DNA of 64,000 nt from Madurella fahalii. Its lineage: Eukaryota; Ascomycota; Sordariomycetes; Sordariales. Shown here in pieces: positions 1 to 12,103 of this stretch. The stretch lies in NCBI GenBank assembly GCA_029876055.1, contig CM056878.1, positions 1,116,001 to 1,180,000 of the forward strand, written 5' to 3'. Every line of letters starts with the position of its first letter. Position 1 is the stretch's first letter. The notes beneath the pieces are model-generated. The model saw nothing but the letters and a program-made list of their open reading frames with translations. It was not told the origin of the DNA and did not search any database. Position numbers and translations under genes: made by a program.

Positions 1-2367
1 ACGATCGGAAGCTTCGTGAACAGGAGCGAGAGATGGAGAGAATCGAAGAGGAGCGCGAGCGACGGCGCAAGGAGAACGAGGCCAAGGGGCAGACAGAGTC
101 AATGGCCGACCTGCTTGCCAAGAAGATCGATGACTTCAAATTGTCCGACAAGAAGGAGACGGCCGAGAAACCGAGCAGCCCTGCTGATTCGACATCGGCG
201 GCCGCCAGCAAACCGAGTGCGGCCGACAAGTCCAAGACTAAGCCCGTCCCTCTAAACTTGACGCCTCTCAAGACGACACCGGTCGAGGCGCCCCAGCCCA
301 GCGCAGCTCTCCAGTCCCTCCGCTCCGCCCGCTTCTTACCTGGAGTGGAGTACAACATCTACCCCGAGGGCATTGCGTCGCCCAATCCTGCGCTCAACTC
401 TGCCGTCCATAAGAAGGGCAAGATCTTCAAGTATGACGCGCAGTTCCTTCTCCAGTTCCAAAAGGTCTTCACCGAGCAACCGTCGGTGGAATTCCACCAG
501 CAGGTCAAGACACTCATTGGGGATACCGACGGCTCCCGATCTGCGTCTGCTCGTACTCCTGGCGCCGGTTCTGGCAGGCAAGGTTCTCGCGCCGGCCCCT
601 CATCTGCGTTCCCCGGCGGAGCCATGGGCCAGTTTGGGGCAAAGACCCTTCCCCCCGGAACCACTTCAGAGCAGCGGTTCGCCATGTCTCAAGGCAATAT
701 GGCCAGACCCATGGGTGCTATGGCTCCCTTCAACCGCCCCGGTGCCTTCCCCGGCCAGCTGAGCCGGACGCCCTCCTCGGGTCCCGCCGGCCTGCCTTCT
801 CCCCGGACCGGAAGCAGGCGTGTTGGCAGCAAGAAGGCCGAGACGCAGGCTGCTAAGACCATGCCGCTCACTCATGGCCAAGACGTCAAGCCTATCACCG
901 TGTCGGAAACAGGTTGGAAGCCTACCAGCATCGGCAATAAGGCTGCCCAAGCGCCCACGGCTGTTATTGCGCAGGGCGGCCATCTCGAGCCCGCAATGGT
1001 GCAGCGCAAGGTCAAGGCAGCTCTGAACAAGATGACGCCCGAGAACTTTGACAGGATCTCGGATCAGATCCTGGTCATCGCTGGGCAGTCAAAGAACGAG
1101 CAGGATGGTCGCACGCTCCGCCAGGTCATCCAGCTCACGTTCGAGAAGGCCACCGACGAGGCTCACTGGGCGTCCATGTATGCCAAGTTCTGCAAGCGCA
1201 TGCTTGAGACCATGAGCCCGGAGATCCGCGACGAGAATATCCTCGACAAGCAGGGCAATGTCGTCTGCGGTGGCGCTTTGTTCCGGAAGTACCTCCTGAA
1301 CAGGTGCCAGGAAGAGTTTGAGCGTGGCTGGAAGGTCGACCTCCCCAAGCCTAAGGAAGGCGGGGACAAAGAGGCAGCCCTGTTGTCGGATGAGTATTAC
1401 ATTGCCGCCGCCGCCAAACGGCGCGGCTTGGGTCTCGTCCAATTCATTGGCGAGCTCTACAAGCTTGGCATGCTCACGGAGCGCATCATGCACGAGTGCG
1501 TGCGCAAGCTCCTCGAGTTCCAGGGCGTGCCGGATGAGGCCGAGATTGAATCTCTCACCAAGCTGCTCAAGACGATCGGCGGCAACCTGGATAGCGGCGA
1601 CAAGGGCCGGGGCATGATGGATGCCTACTTCCAACGCATCGACAGCATTATCCATCTCCCCGAGTTGCCCAGCCGTTTAATGTTCATGCTCATGGATATT
1701 ATTGACCTGCGGAAGGCCGGTTGGGTCTCCAAGGAGGCGAACAAGGGCCCGAAGACTCTCGAAGAAGTTCGAGCTGAGGTATGTTCATCTTGTATGCGGT
1801 CTGCTTACCATGAGACTAACATCGTTGATAGGCCGAGGCGCAAGCTGCACAGAAAGCAGCCGAGAATGCGCGCAACAGCCAGCGTGGCGGTCCGGGAGGC
1901 CGGCCGCCTGGTGCCCGGGGAGATACAAGGAACTTCTCGTACAGCAACCCCATCCCTAACCAGGTCGGCATCGATGACCTCCGGCGGCTCAAGGTTTCAT
2001 CGAGCCGCACCTCGAGCCAGAACCCCTCGTTCGGTCCGCCGTCGATGTTCAATTCTCGGAGCAACAGCGGCCGGCGTATGGGAGGACCTGGTGGCGCTTT
2101 CGGTCGTGCCGGAGAGGACTCGGGCGCGTCGTCGCGTACTGGTACGCCGCCGACCCGTGACCGTGATTCGGTCGCACACACAAATGCATTTGGGTATGTA
2201 CCTCTTTTCCGCCTGCCGGTGCCGTCTTTGATCGATGACTAACTAGTGCCAGACTTCTCGCTGATACCGGAGACCACCCGGGTTCTCCTCCCTCGACCGC
2301 CGCGTCGCCAGCGCTGTCCAAGGCGACCCTAGACACGGTGGCGGCTGGTGAGAAGAGGGAGGATTAG
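1..2367 (+). CDS. eIF4G: Translation initiation factor eIF4G, C-terminal part (5' truncated by window edge)
   Basis: Scaffold of the cap-binding complex eIF4F; it bridges eIF4E, eIF4A and eIF3 in the cytosol. Exons 3..1778 (open at the left edge, frame starting at base 3), 1832..2193 and 2253..2367 join in phase. The visible protein opens with a charged Glu/Arg stretch, then the family-typical block FKYDAQFLLQFQKVF, then a Gly/Pro/Ser linker. A MIF4G HEAT domain begins at VQRKVKAALNKMTPENFD and includes GRTLRQVIQLTFEKA and FRKYLLNRCQEEF. The tail after the first intron is low complexity (SRSNSGRRMGGPGG) and the protein ends KREED. The N-terminal eIF4E-binding part lies outside the window. Both introns have good sites (GTATGT...GATAG; GTATGTAC...GCCAG). 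It converges on POL1 across 1.7 kb. Confidence 0.93.
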
Positions 2368-4103
2368 AGGGCGGTCTTTCCATTAGTACACGGTGTCTTG
2401 CATTCATGATCTCATGCATAGACCGGGCGGATATCTCCATTTGCATTCGTGGCGGGTTCACACCAAAAATTGCTTTTTGTACTGGGCTTGTTTCTTAAAA
2501 AGTTGGGCCGCATCATGATACCTCCTCCTCTATCTCGATAGACTCTTCCATCAGAGAGACGGCCCTCCGAGATATTCTCGTTGTTGTTTTTTTCCGCGGA
2601 GTTTTTTTTTTTTTTTTTGCTCTTTTTTTTTCAATTTTTTTTTTTTTTTTTTTTTTTCCTTTTCCGTTTACGGGATAGGATTTGACTCCTTACAAACATC
2701 CTTCCGCTTCGCTTCCGACCCCGGCTTGTGTTGATTATTACATGTTTGAAATGTCTGTATGTATGCGCATCATTTGGTACTGCCACTGCCGTTGCCGCTG
2801 CCGCTGCTCATTGCTGGATTGGATTTTGGGTTGGGCGGTGGTGTGGGTGGCGGGGAGATACGAAATGACTGGATGGCGGGAAATATGGGGGAAAGAGAGG
2901 GGAAAGGGGAGGAGAATGAATGCTTTGTTGTTATCTATCCCCTTTTTTTTCAACGCAATAACACGCATTGTCGTTTACCACATCATCTTCCCGCGGCGAT
3001 ACCTTTCGTTTTCGTGCGTGCGTTGCGTGTGTGTAATCATGCTCTGCCCCTTTCCCTGCTGAGGCCCAGAGGTTGAGGCTTGAAAAGTTGTTTTTTTCAC
3101 CTCCCCCCCTGAAGGGTACTAATTAGCCAGCAGTAGTATGCGCTCGTGCCAAGTTTGCTGTGCTGTTAAAGTTCCTTGTTTTCTTGTCCAGGTTTCACGG
3201 CCTGCTCACTCCTCCTCCTCGCCCTCTTTTGTTCTTTGTTTCTCCTTGATTCACTTTTCTTTATCCTTTCGGTTGCCATTGGCAACATGTAATTTGCTGT
3301 GCTCTGAGCGGTCCCCGAAAGGGTAAGGAAAGAAACAAGAGGCAGAATAAGTTCGGGGGAGGTAATGTTGAACGAGTGGATGGTTGGCTGTTGCGTGGAT
3401 ACGGGATGGTTGGGATTCGGATCACGGATGGGGTGAGAGGGATGGGCGGAGATACGGGCAACGAAACACAGTTCTGCTTGGGGATAAATAAACCATCTTC
3501 CCACACTCTTCCTACTTTCCGGGATTAGGTGGTTAGATAATCCCCGGTGGACTGTCATGAGCCGAGTGGAGGGAAGGGGGTACGTTGGGTTTTGTTTCCT
3601 CCATGAGGGAGGTTAATCAGCGATATGTATTCGTTTGCTAGGCTGGTTGGTCTTGCTGGTTAGATAAAATGGATGGGAGGAATACTTCAGGGGGCGGGCA
3701 TCATCCACCTCACTACTCTGGGATCAGCTGCAGACTTAGCGGGTCGAGGTTTGGATGAGCCCGTCTTTGCTATCCAATTTAACTCGTTGCTTTTGTCTTT
3801 AGTGTCGGTAACCAGCGATTCAAGGGCCTATCCAGATTGTATTGTATTCGTGTTGCCGCGGTGAAGAATGTGCACCTGTTGGTTAGCTCGTAATCGTGGC
3901 TGCGATGCTACACAATATCACATTCCATGGCAAAACACCACACGTACTGCTGCCCGGGTATGTTCCAATAATGAGATCCATTAATCCAGACGAACGGCAT
4001 CAACACATCATTAACCACTATCCCGAACTCAACCCGAACGCCAATCTCCCATGCCAACCAAGCCAAGCAATACAGACACAAGCATCACCCAACACATCTA
4101 CCC
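2368..4103. other. Convergent intergenic region between eIF4G and POL1
   Basis: About 1.7 kb between two gene 3' ends. It holds a long T-rich tract at 2602-2668 (several runs of 8-20 T) and presumably both 3' UTRs. Short open frames here have no spliceable extension or recognisable motif. No gene seen. Confidence 0.6.
2602..2668. repeat. Poly(T)-rich tract
   Basis: Near-continuous T runs broken by GC, C and CAA, about 235 bp after the eIF4G stop; probably 3' UTR or downstream low-complexity sequence. Confidence 0.8.
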
Positions 4104-7100
4104 TCAAGTACGAACAGGCCAAATCTTCGCAGATAGCGGGCCCATCGCTACCCACCGCCACCCACACTTATCCAAGTACTTATCTACCACGCCCTTGACG
4201 GTAGTAAACCTCACCCGGTTCTTCTCCGCCATCGTGCGGATCGTCTCCTTGCGCTTCTCAACACTCTCCTCTCCTTCATTCTTCACCCCCTCAGCACCAG
4301 CACCATCCCCAAAGTCCCCGGCTTCCGCCCGTTCCCTGGCCTTGTCCACATCCCACAAGCTCGCAAAGTACAGCAGCTGGTTATACATATCCTTCACACT
4401 GACTTCGTACCTCATTCTTCCAAGACAACCCCCCGTCAGGCCCTTGGGCCCAAGGCACCGTGCCCCGTAGACGCTCATCTGGCGGGTGCGGTTCCCGCAG
4501 CTTGAGTCATCGCAGACTAGCCAGCCCTCGTAGTAGCGGGCCGTCTGAGCGCGGACGGCGGCCTCGACCTGCGCGACGACCGAGAGGGTGGAGAGGGTGG
4601 CGTTGCAAGACGCGTTAGGGCAGGCGACGCCCGAGGCGGTGATGCGGTCCGGCGAGCCCAGGAGGCCTTCAAAGGGCGCGGACGTCTTGCAGGCGCGGCA
4701 GCGGAGCGTCAGGCGGGCGCAGTCGCGGAAGCGGATGCTGTCTGGGATTTGGGATTCGAGGCTGTGTATCTCGACATCGCGGCCGCCTGAGTTGGAGGTG
4801 GAGTTATTGTTGGCGTACCGGCGCACGTCGAGGCCGAGGTTCTCGGCGAGCTGCGCCGTGGATGTGCCGACGATGTTCGCGCAGAGGCGCTCGACGGGCG
4901 GGAATATCTGCTTGCCGATGTACCACTCCACGTCTGGGGTCAAGCCAGAATCGGCTTTAAGTACGTCGTGTGGAGTGTAGGCGCGCTTGGCCGGGGGTTC
5001 CGACGTCGTTTTGCTGTCGCCGGTGATGATGTACGAGATGACGTCCCCCTTGCGCATCGTCTTGCCGCGCGCCATCTCGCGGAGGGCGACCTGGACCTGT
5101 GGCATGCTGTCCGCATTGGGGTACTCCTTGGGATTCTTGCCCAACTGCGTGAGGATGATGTACTTTTGCGGAGCAACCGCCTGTTGGCGCATGTCGCCGG
5201 CAGTTTCGCGGAGGTACTCATGGATGCGCTGGACAGAGACCTCAGTGTCGTTGCCCGAAAGGATCTCGTCGAGGATGCGCTGCGAGATCTCTCGCGACAG
5301 GGGACAGTACTCGCGGCGCTTCATATCGAGTCCCTTGATTTCCATCTCTTCGGCGATCTTGCCGTTCATCTCGATCAGCTTGACGGCAGCGTACTTCTTC
5401 TTGGCCTGGAGGAGGATGCGACGGAAGACGTTGTCAATGTCGATCTCGAGCCGTCTATACCGCTTGTTGACTTCGTTCTTGAACTCGCGGCCGACCTTGA
5501 ACGCGTCGGCCACGTTGTCAACGTTTGCATTGATCATGACAGAGTCGGTGTCGCCGTAAATGACCTGTAGCGACATGCTCTCGGCTAGCTCCTTGGTGCT
5601 CCGAAGAATCTCACGACCCTTGTACGTGGTGAGCACGGCAAGGGGTCTAGCGTAGAAGCGCGACTTGACATAGCCCAAGCAGCCGTACATGGAGTTGGCC
5701 GTCAGTTTCAGAGCAAGCTGCTTGATGTCCCAGGTCGCGAGCTGCTCAGGGGTAGCGCTCTTGTCCTTCATCAGGCTCTTGACTTGCCTCCGACGGTCGA
5801 CCAAGGTTCTAATGAGCTTCGGGAGAATGCCCTGATCTTGCTCTTTCGGGACCGCAGGTACGGCATCTTCGTCATCAGACTGGGTACCAATTAGCAGATG
5901 GTCGGGTTCAGAGGCTGGGACTGAAACTCACCAAAGACGCCCGGTCAACGGTGGTGAAGCAGATGTTGAACTCCTGGATGATGGACGGATAAAGGGAGTT
6001 AAAGTCCATGACGAGCACAAACTTATCGTAGAGACCCTTCTCTGGCTCAAAGACGAGACCGCCCTTGTACTTGTCCTTCTTCTTACCCTCGCTGCCCTCT
6101 TCCTCCTGGGTCTCCTCGTCCAGGCGCGGACGTCCTTTGAAGGGCTGTTTGTCTGGGCAGATGTATTTGTTCCGGTGGAACTCATGGAGCAGAATGTACT
6201 CATTTCGCTCGGCGCGTGTGCCTGTGAGTGTTCTTGCCCAGGAGTTACCCGCCAAGTTCGTAAGAACTTGGGTGAGTGGGAGGATTTGGGTCCTGAGAGC
6301 CAAGGCTGCGATGAAGTAAGTGTCCGTCTCAGTGTGCGACAGGTAGTCCATCAGGCCATTTTTGGACGTTGCCCAAGTCTTGAGTGCTGCCTCGTTGTCA
6401 ATGTCGCGCCGGTGGTTATCGCCCGAGAGATAGATCTTGCACATTTCGGACAAGCTCCAGGACTGGCACTTGAACATGACGGATTTGCCGGCCTCGTTAG
6501 CGAGATCGCACATGAGGCGTCCGGCCATGATGCGGCGTTCCGCGAAGACATTGCCGCCAAGCTTGCCGATGGGCGCCGGCCACGCGGATCGCCGCAGTCT
6601 TCCGATACGAGACCATTGGGGCGTCTTCTTCTCGTAGAAGCGGTTTAACAGAATGCTGTAATCGACGCCCTCCAACTGATGGCCCATGATCACGTCCGGG
6701 TCTGCGACGTCGACTTGTGCCAAGAAGAAGGACAGAATATCCTGCTCATGCTTGACGAGTTTGATTAGACCCTTTCTCCTTTCCTTAGCCATCGTCTCGA
6801 AACCAAGAGGGAAGGCAGAGCCTTGCGGTCGAATGATGGTGAAGGTGCGGCAGGGTAGTTTATCCGCAGGGGTTGTGTCGCTGAGAGACACATCCTCGTA
6901 GATCCTTGCGCTGATGGCAAAGACCTCTTGCTTGTTGTCCTTGGCATTGAAGATGGTGCGCATGGCAACGCTCATGAGGGTCAGGGGAGGCGTATCCGCG
7001 CTGTCGGCATCGCCTACTGGAGCGACCATGTTGGGGTGTTCGACCAAAACCTCCAGGCGGCAGTGCGAGGCATTCTTCAGCGCGCCAAAGTCGGCGTCCT

Positions 7101-8713
7101 GAATCTTCAACCAGCATGGACCCTTGATCTTCTTCCAGAGGACGAACTGCTCAAACAGAGCTGTGTTGGTGCCAAAGACATGCGAGAAAGTCTGGCCCGT
7201 GGTGCCGAGTTCGACGGCGGGCTTGGTGTAAGGGTAGAGCAGCTTCAAATACTCGCCCTCTGATGGGATTCCGGGAAGCTCGAATGCGTACTTGCGCGTG
7301 CAAGCCTTGATCTTGTACATGCCGACGTTCATCTTGGTCATGAGGGAGTCAACCTCGTTGTAGACGTCCATCATCTCGACCTGCGCAGTCGTCTCGACAC
7401 TTCCGTGCACGCGGTGCTTGCGGGGTAGAAAATAGAGCTTCCGCAGGATATTATCGACCTTGACAAAGCAGCTGACATGATGACCGGTTTTCTTGTTGAG
7501 GACCTTCCCGAACAGACACAAGCTGCCGTTCTCCTCGGTGTAGTCGGTCCAAAACATGTTGAGGCTCCCGTCCTCCTCGATGGCATCTCTATAGTCGATC
7601 TTGCCGACTGTCCGGGTCTCTGCTTGGGAGCTGGTTACGACATTCAGCTTCTGGTTGATCTCATTCCAGGATGATGAGTCAACAGCGGCGTCGGGAGCCT
7701 TTACAGGGGAGGAGCTGGCAGGAGACGGATACGGGTCGGGCTTTATGATCTTCTTGATCTGTCGGGACGCGGAAATGTTGACGCTAGCGGCAGTAACGGT
7801 GCCAGCATGGGCAACTTCCATCTCATCATCGTCTTCTTCGGGAGGACTGGCCAGTGGCTGCATTCTCCGCTCAGCCACCTTAGCCGCGGGGGAAGAGGGC
7901 AAGGGGTCGCTCATGGCTACGTCGGGGACGGTAACCGGCTCGGTGTCGGCAGGGGGGATGAAGTCATCTTCAATCATGGGGGTATCGTCGACTAAAGGAG
8001 AAGATGGTCGATCGTCCAGCACCTTGGTCTTCTTGGTGGCCGGTTGCCGCGCCTCACGAGCAGGGGAGAGGGCGCGAGCCTTTCTCCTCTCGGCTGATCG
8101 GCCTCTCTTCTTGGGTACTCTGGATATGGGGGCAGGGACGTTCGCATCGACCTCACCAAGGAGATCGGCGAGGAACTTTTCGTCTTCTTCCGTTTTGATA
8201 ACCTGGCCACCATGTGAGCTGGGTCAGTTCGGCACCGTTTTGAGGACAATGGCGCCACGTACCTTAGTTTTGGGTTGTACCTTGGCAGCACCCTTTGTAA
8301 AGTACTCGGAAATGTCACGGTCGTTGGCATCTCGTTTCGCCTGCTCTTCCTCGCGTTGCTTCTTGGCTGAGGGCAGACGGGTCAGCAGGAGGGGTAACAG
8401 GGGCTACCAAGCTTTGCCTACATTTTCGGTCTTTGCCGCGAGTTACCATGGCATCGTCACTCTCCGACTCGTACACGGGCACGCGGTCCCACTCCTCGCG
8501 GCCGTCGTCGGCGTATCCTTCGCCGTTGTCGTCGACCACAAAGTCATCTTGGTTGAGGCGGTCTCGCACAATCTTCTTGTACTGGTTCTCGTCGACCTCC
8601 TCGTAGAGATCGTCGACCTGAGCGACCTCGTACGTGTCGAACTTCTTCTTGCCCGCCTGGCGCAGGGCACGCAACTCGGCGAACCTCTCTCGCTTGTTGC
8701 CAGCTCTCGACAT
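4104..8713 (-). CDS. POL1: DNA polymerase alpha catalytic subunit
   Basis: Catalytic subunit of the nuclear primase-polymerase that starts leading strands and Okazaki fragments. Exons on the minus strand: 8713..8422, 8366..8263, 8202..5932, 5879..4104; 1,480 residues, the usual family length. The N-terminus (MSRAGNKRERFAELR, then DISEYFTKGAAKVQPK) matches the pol alpha N-terminal region that carries the p180 motifs. Family B motifs follow: exonuclease-like region with MGHQLEGVDYSILLNRF, motif A DFNSLYPSIIQEFN at the end of exon 3, motif B region LTANSMYGCLGY, and motif C YGDTDSVMIN near residue 1,000. Two C-terminal zinc clusters (CRACK...CPNASC and CDDSSC...CLGPKGLTGGC) bind the B subunit. 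Introns are 52-60 nt with standard sites. The start ATG gives the conserved N-terminus. It is divergent from the PPR gene, and its promoter side has ACGCGT-like boxes. Confidence 0.97.
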
Positions 8714-9288
8714 GTTTTCGTTTTGTTTACCTTGGTTGGGCAACGAATCGAACACAGCGAGAAGGGTTCACGTGGGTTCAAAGGCGTAAAAGTGGCATGC
8801 CGGCCCTGGAGTCCAAAGGGGAGGCAATTCAGGAGGAGGCGGTGGGCTGAACGGGTTGGGAGCAGAAAGTGGGATTGGCCCATTAATTGAGAGTTTGACG
8901 AGTTACAGTGTGGACGCGCTTTTCGCGTGTCTCGCGTCCTCCCCCAACGCGTACCCTTGTCGGCCATGCGGACCCTTGCGCCTTGGCAGCTGCCGATGTG
9001 CCCCACACAAACCAGGCCCCCTGCTCGCTCTGGTAGGGCAGCCAAACGAATCGAATTGACGAGACAGAGGATGGGAGAGGAAATAAAAGAGGGAAAAAAA
9101 AAGTCAGCAACAAGAGGAGCAAGAAAACAAACAACACAATTCTTGACCCCGTTCCCGGCGAAACCCGGGTAGAACTCCGCACGAAACCATTCGATATCAC
9201 ATCTGCGACTAACCCGGGGAACGCATTGAGCAAAGCAACGACAAACGCACTCGGCAAACCTAGAATAAAGGTGCGAGGCACCGTAGCG
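8714..9288. promoter_or_regulatory. Divergent promoter region POL1 / PPR gene
   Basis: A 575-bp space between two outward-facing start codons. It contains a CGCG-rich cluster at 8913-8952: GGACGCGC, TTTCGCGTG, CTCGCGTC and a perfect ACGCGT at 8947-8952. These resemble MluI cell-cycle boxes bound by MBF-type factors in yeasts. Function is inferred, not shown. Confidence 0.45.
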
Positions 9289-11601
9289 ATGTTTGTCTGT
9301 CGGGCCTGCCGCCGAAGCATTAGCGGGGTGAGCCCAAGTCCGGTCGAGTCACGGCTGCTGCGCCCGGTGCGGAAAAGTACAGGTCTGGGCTATGGCAGGC
9401 GAACGTTCGCAGCGACACACTTGACCAGGGAGAGATATCGACCGGATATCGTGGACGTAAAAGCTGCCCTTCTCGCCGAGACCGAGACCGAGACCAAAGC
9501 CCCAAACTCGCACGCACCCCAACCTAAGAAGAAGGGACCACCAATACCGGGAAGCAAGGATGCAAAGGAACTGTACAAGAACAGGCTGGAATGGGTCGTC
9601 AACAAACACCTCACCTATCTCAAGGACCCCGTCGACATCGCCGCCCATGTCAGGAGAGCACTGGACAAGGGCTCCTTCGAGGAGGCTCTCTTGATGGCGC
9701 GCAGGGCCAGCCGCAACACCAAGGTCGAGGTCAGCTGGAACCATCTGATCGACCATCACATGAAGAACCACCGGCTACATGCCGCGATAAAACTGTACAA
9801 CGAGGTTCGCCTTGCTCGCTTGCCCCTGTACTCCCCGTCCGTTCGCTGACAGACCGCGCAGATGAAGAAACGCCAGCAGGTCCCCAATGCTAGAACATAT
9901 ACAATCATCTTCCGCGGATGTGCCCAGTCGATACACCCAAAGCTTGCAGTCGCCGAAGCCGTCAGAATCTACAACTTCATGGTCCACTACGGCGCTCAGA
10001 AACCGAACACGATCCATATGAACGCCGTCCTCGAGGTCTGTGCCCGTGCTCACGACCTCGACAGCATGCTCACCGTCTTCGCCACCGCCAACAACAACCT
10101 TCGTGCGCCTGACGCCCTCACCTACACCATCATCTTGAATAGCCTCCGACACGAGGCTACGAAAGCCGACAAGGGGCTGGGCCTCATCGACACCGAGGTC
10201 AAACAAACCATCCGTGGACACATCGACAGAGCAAGGGCGCTCTGGGCGGACGTGATTGCGCGCTGGAGGGGTGGCAAGATCCTCATTGATGAGCGTCTTG
10301 TGTGCGCCATGGGGAGGCTCCTTACTCTCGGTGACTATCACAGCAACGACAGCGTCCTCGATCTGTTCGAGCAGACTATGAGGATGCCGCGGTTAGATAA
10401 GACGGGCAACAAGCTCCCCGACGGTGCAGGAGAGGTCGAGGCGGCACCGGAAACCCAAGCAAATGCCGAATCCGACGTCGCCATGCCCAAACAGCCATCC
10501 GAAGTAGAAGCACCAGACACGCACAACATGGGACCCATTGCCCGAAGGGAGTTGGCCGCATCAAAGCCAGCTGGTATATATGCGAAACCCGGTACCAACA
10601 CGCTATCACTGCTCATGACGGTTCTCGCCAAAACGAGAAAGACGTCGCTCGCGTCAAGGTACTGGGACTATTTTACGCGGGTGCTCGACGTCAAGCCCGA
10701 CAAGGACAACTACGGCCGCTACCTTAAAGCGCTCTCGGTCGGCCACGCCAGCGCGCAGACGGTCAAGCTGGTCAGCGAGATGCCCGCCGAACTGCTAAAC
10801 CACATCACCTTCCGCACGGCCTTTGGCGTCTGCATCCAAGACGCGCTTAACCCGAACGCTTTCGGGCATGCGTGCAACATCTTTGACATCATGGTGGCCA
10901 AGGTGCGCTATCCGGACCCGCTGACCATGCGCCTCTTCCTGCACACGGCGCGCAACGCCCAGGCGAGTCTTCTCAGGAAGGCACTCAAGGACGAGGCCAG
11001 GAAGGCCGAGGCCGACAAGAGCCAGGCCGAGACGACGGACGCCGAGCTGGACACGGCGGCAGCCGAATCTCTCACGACCACGGACTTCATCAAGATGGCC
11101 CTGGCCGAGGAAGCCAAGAAGAAGAGAAGCGCCGGACCAGTGCCCGAGGCAGCCGACGCGAAGCAACCCCCCAGAGGCGCGCCCACGCCCGAGGACCGCG
11201 AGCACGGCAGGCGCCTCATGGTCGCGCTCGACCGCATGTGGGAGCCCTTCCGGATCCTCCTCAGCTCCTTCTCGTACCCGGAGCAGCCGACGGCGTCGCC
11301 CGAGCACGAGGCGGACATGAAGCGCGCCGACATGCAGGAGGCCATGGCGACGGGCCGCGCCATGATCTCGGCCATCGTGTGGATCCTGGACCACGACATC
11401 CTGGACCCCGTCCGCGAGCGCAACTCGATCCGCGAGCTCAAGAACCGCCAGACGGTGCTCATCCGCCTCGTGCAGCGGTACGCGAACAAGCTGTACAACG
11501 AGAGGCAGGAGCCGCACGATAGGAAGGGGAAGGGGGAGGAGAGGAGGGATGCGGTGCGGGTTTTCGATGAGGATGATGGACAGGCGAGCCTCTATGCCTG
11601 A
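9289..11601 (+). CDS. Mitochondrial pentatricopeptide-repeat (PPR) protein
   Basis: Exons 9289..9804 and 9862..11601, 751 residues. The start MFVCRACRRSISG begins a basic, Arg/Ser-rich, acid-poor leader that looks like a mitochondrial targeting sequence; the upstream in-frame ATG at 9226 would mask it. Helical PPR-type units are visible, for example VSWNHLIDHHMKNHRLHAAIKLYNE across the intron into VPNARTYTIIFRGCAQ, then NTIHMNAVLEVCARAHDLDSM and DALTYTIILNSLR. The C-terminal half is Ala/Glu/Lys-rich and ends in a charged helix. Fungal PPR proteins of this kind stabilise, process or help translate mitochondrial RNAs; which RNA cannot be read from sequence. The intron donor is GTTCGC, an unusual variant, with acceptor GCGCAG. 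Confidence 0.85.
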
Positions 11602-11635
11602 ATAGAATCTTGGAGAGAGAGAGTATATGTATCTA

Positions 11636-11640
11636 TGTGT

Positions 11641-11692
<52 letters not shown>
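11636..11692. repeat. (TG)n microsatellite
   Basis: About 57 bp of TG dinucleotides with one GA interruption, 35 bp after the PPR stop codon and so probably in its 3' UTR. Confidence 0.95.
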
Positions 11693-11695
<3 letters not shown>

Positions 11696-12018
11696 TTTAT
11701 TTGTGGAGGTGGTGGTGGTGGTTGTGGAATAATGGTGTACAACTACTTGGGGCTTCGGATGTATCACAAATGTATTATTGCATGTACGATACCACAAGAT
11801 TAGACAGGCATGCATGAGAAAGGGAGAGTCCTGGCCAGGATGGGCCTTTATAGACATTGTAACAACCGCACTTCCATTCTTCAATTTGCGATACACACAA
11901 ACCCTCAACTGAAGTGGACATCATGTGGTAGGGTTTCGTCATATTGATAATCCAACCCCCCTTCTGTCTACCTACCACAGCCCTATGCTAACCAGCATTA
12001 ATCTATATGCTATGAAAA

Positions 12019-12047
12019 CCCCCCCCCCCCCCAAAAAAAAAAAAAAA
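12019..12047. repeat. C14-A15 homopolymer junction
   Basis: A run of 14 C immediately followed by 15 A. A longer copy of the same arrangement lies at 20912-20951. Confidence 0.95.
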
Positions 12048-12103
12048 GTGAACAGTAGCAGGACCCTCGTAGACACACCATAGCCGCTACGACATCACTA
12101 TGC

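Larger units (their letters stand above)
11602..12103. other. Convergent intergenic region with microsatellite and homopolymer junction
   Basis: Region between the PPR 3' end and the next minus-strand gene; it carries the TG microsatellite and the C/A tract listed separately. No gene seen. Confidence 0.6.

Noticed and set aside
10795..11742. 315-codon minus-strand frame
   Set aside because: Antisense to the PPR gene and starts inside the TG microsatellite (reads as Thr-His repeats).
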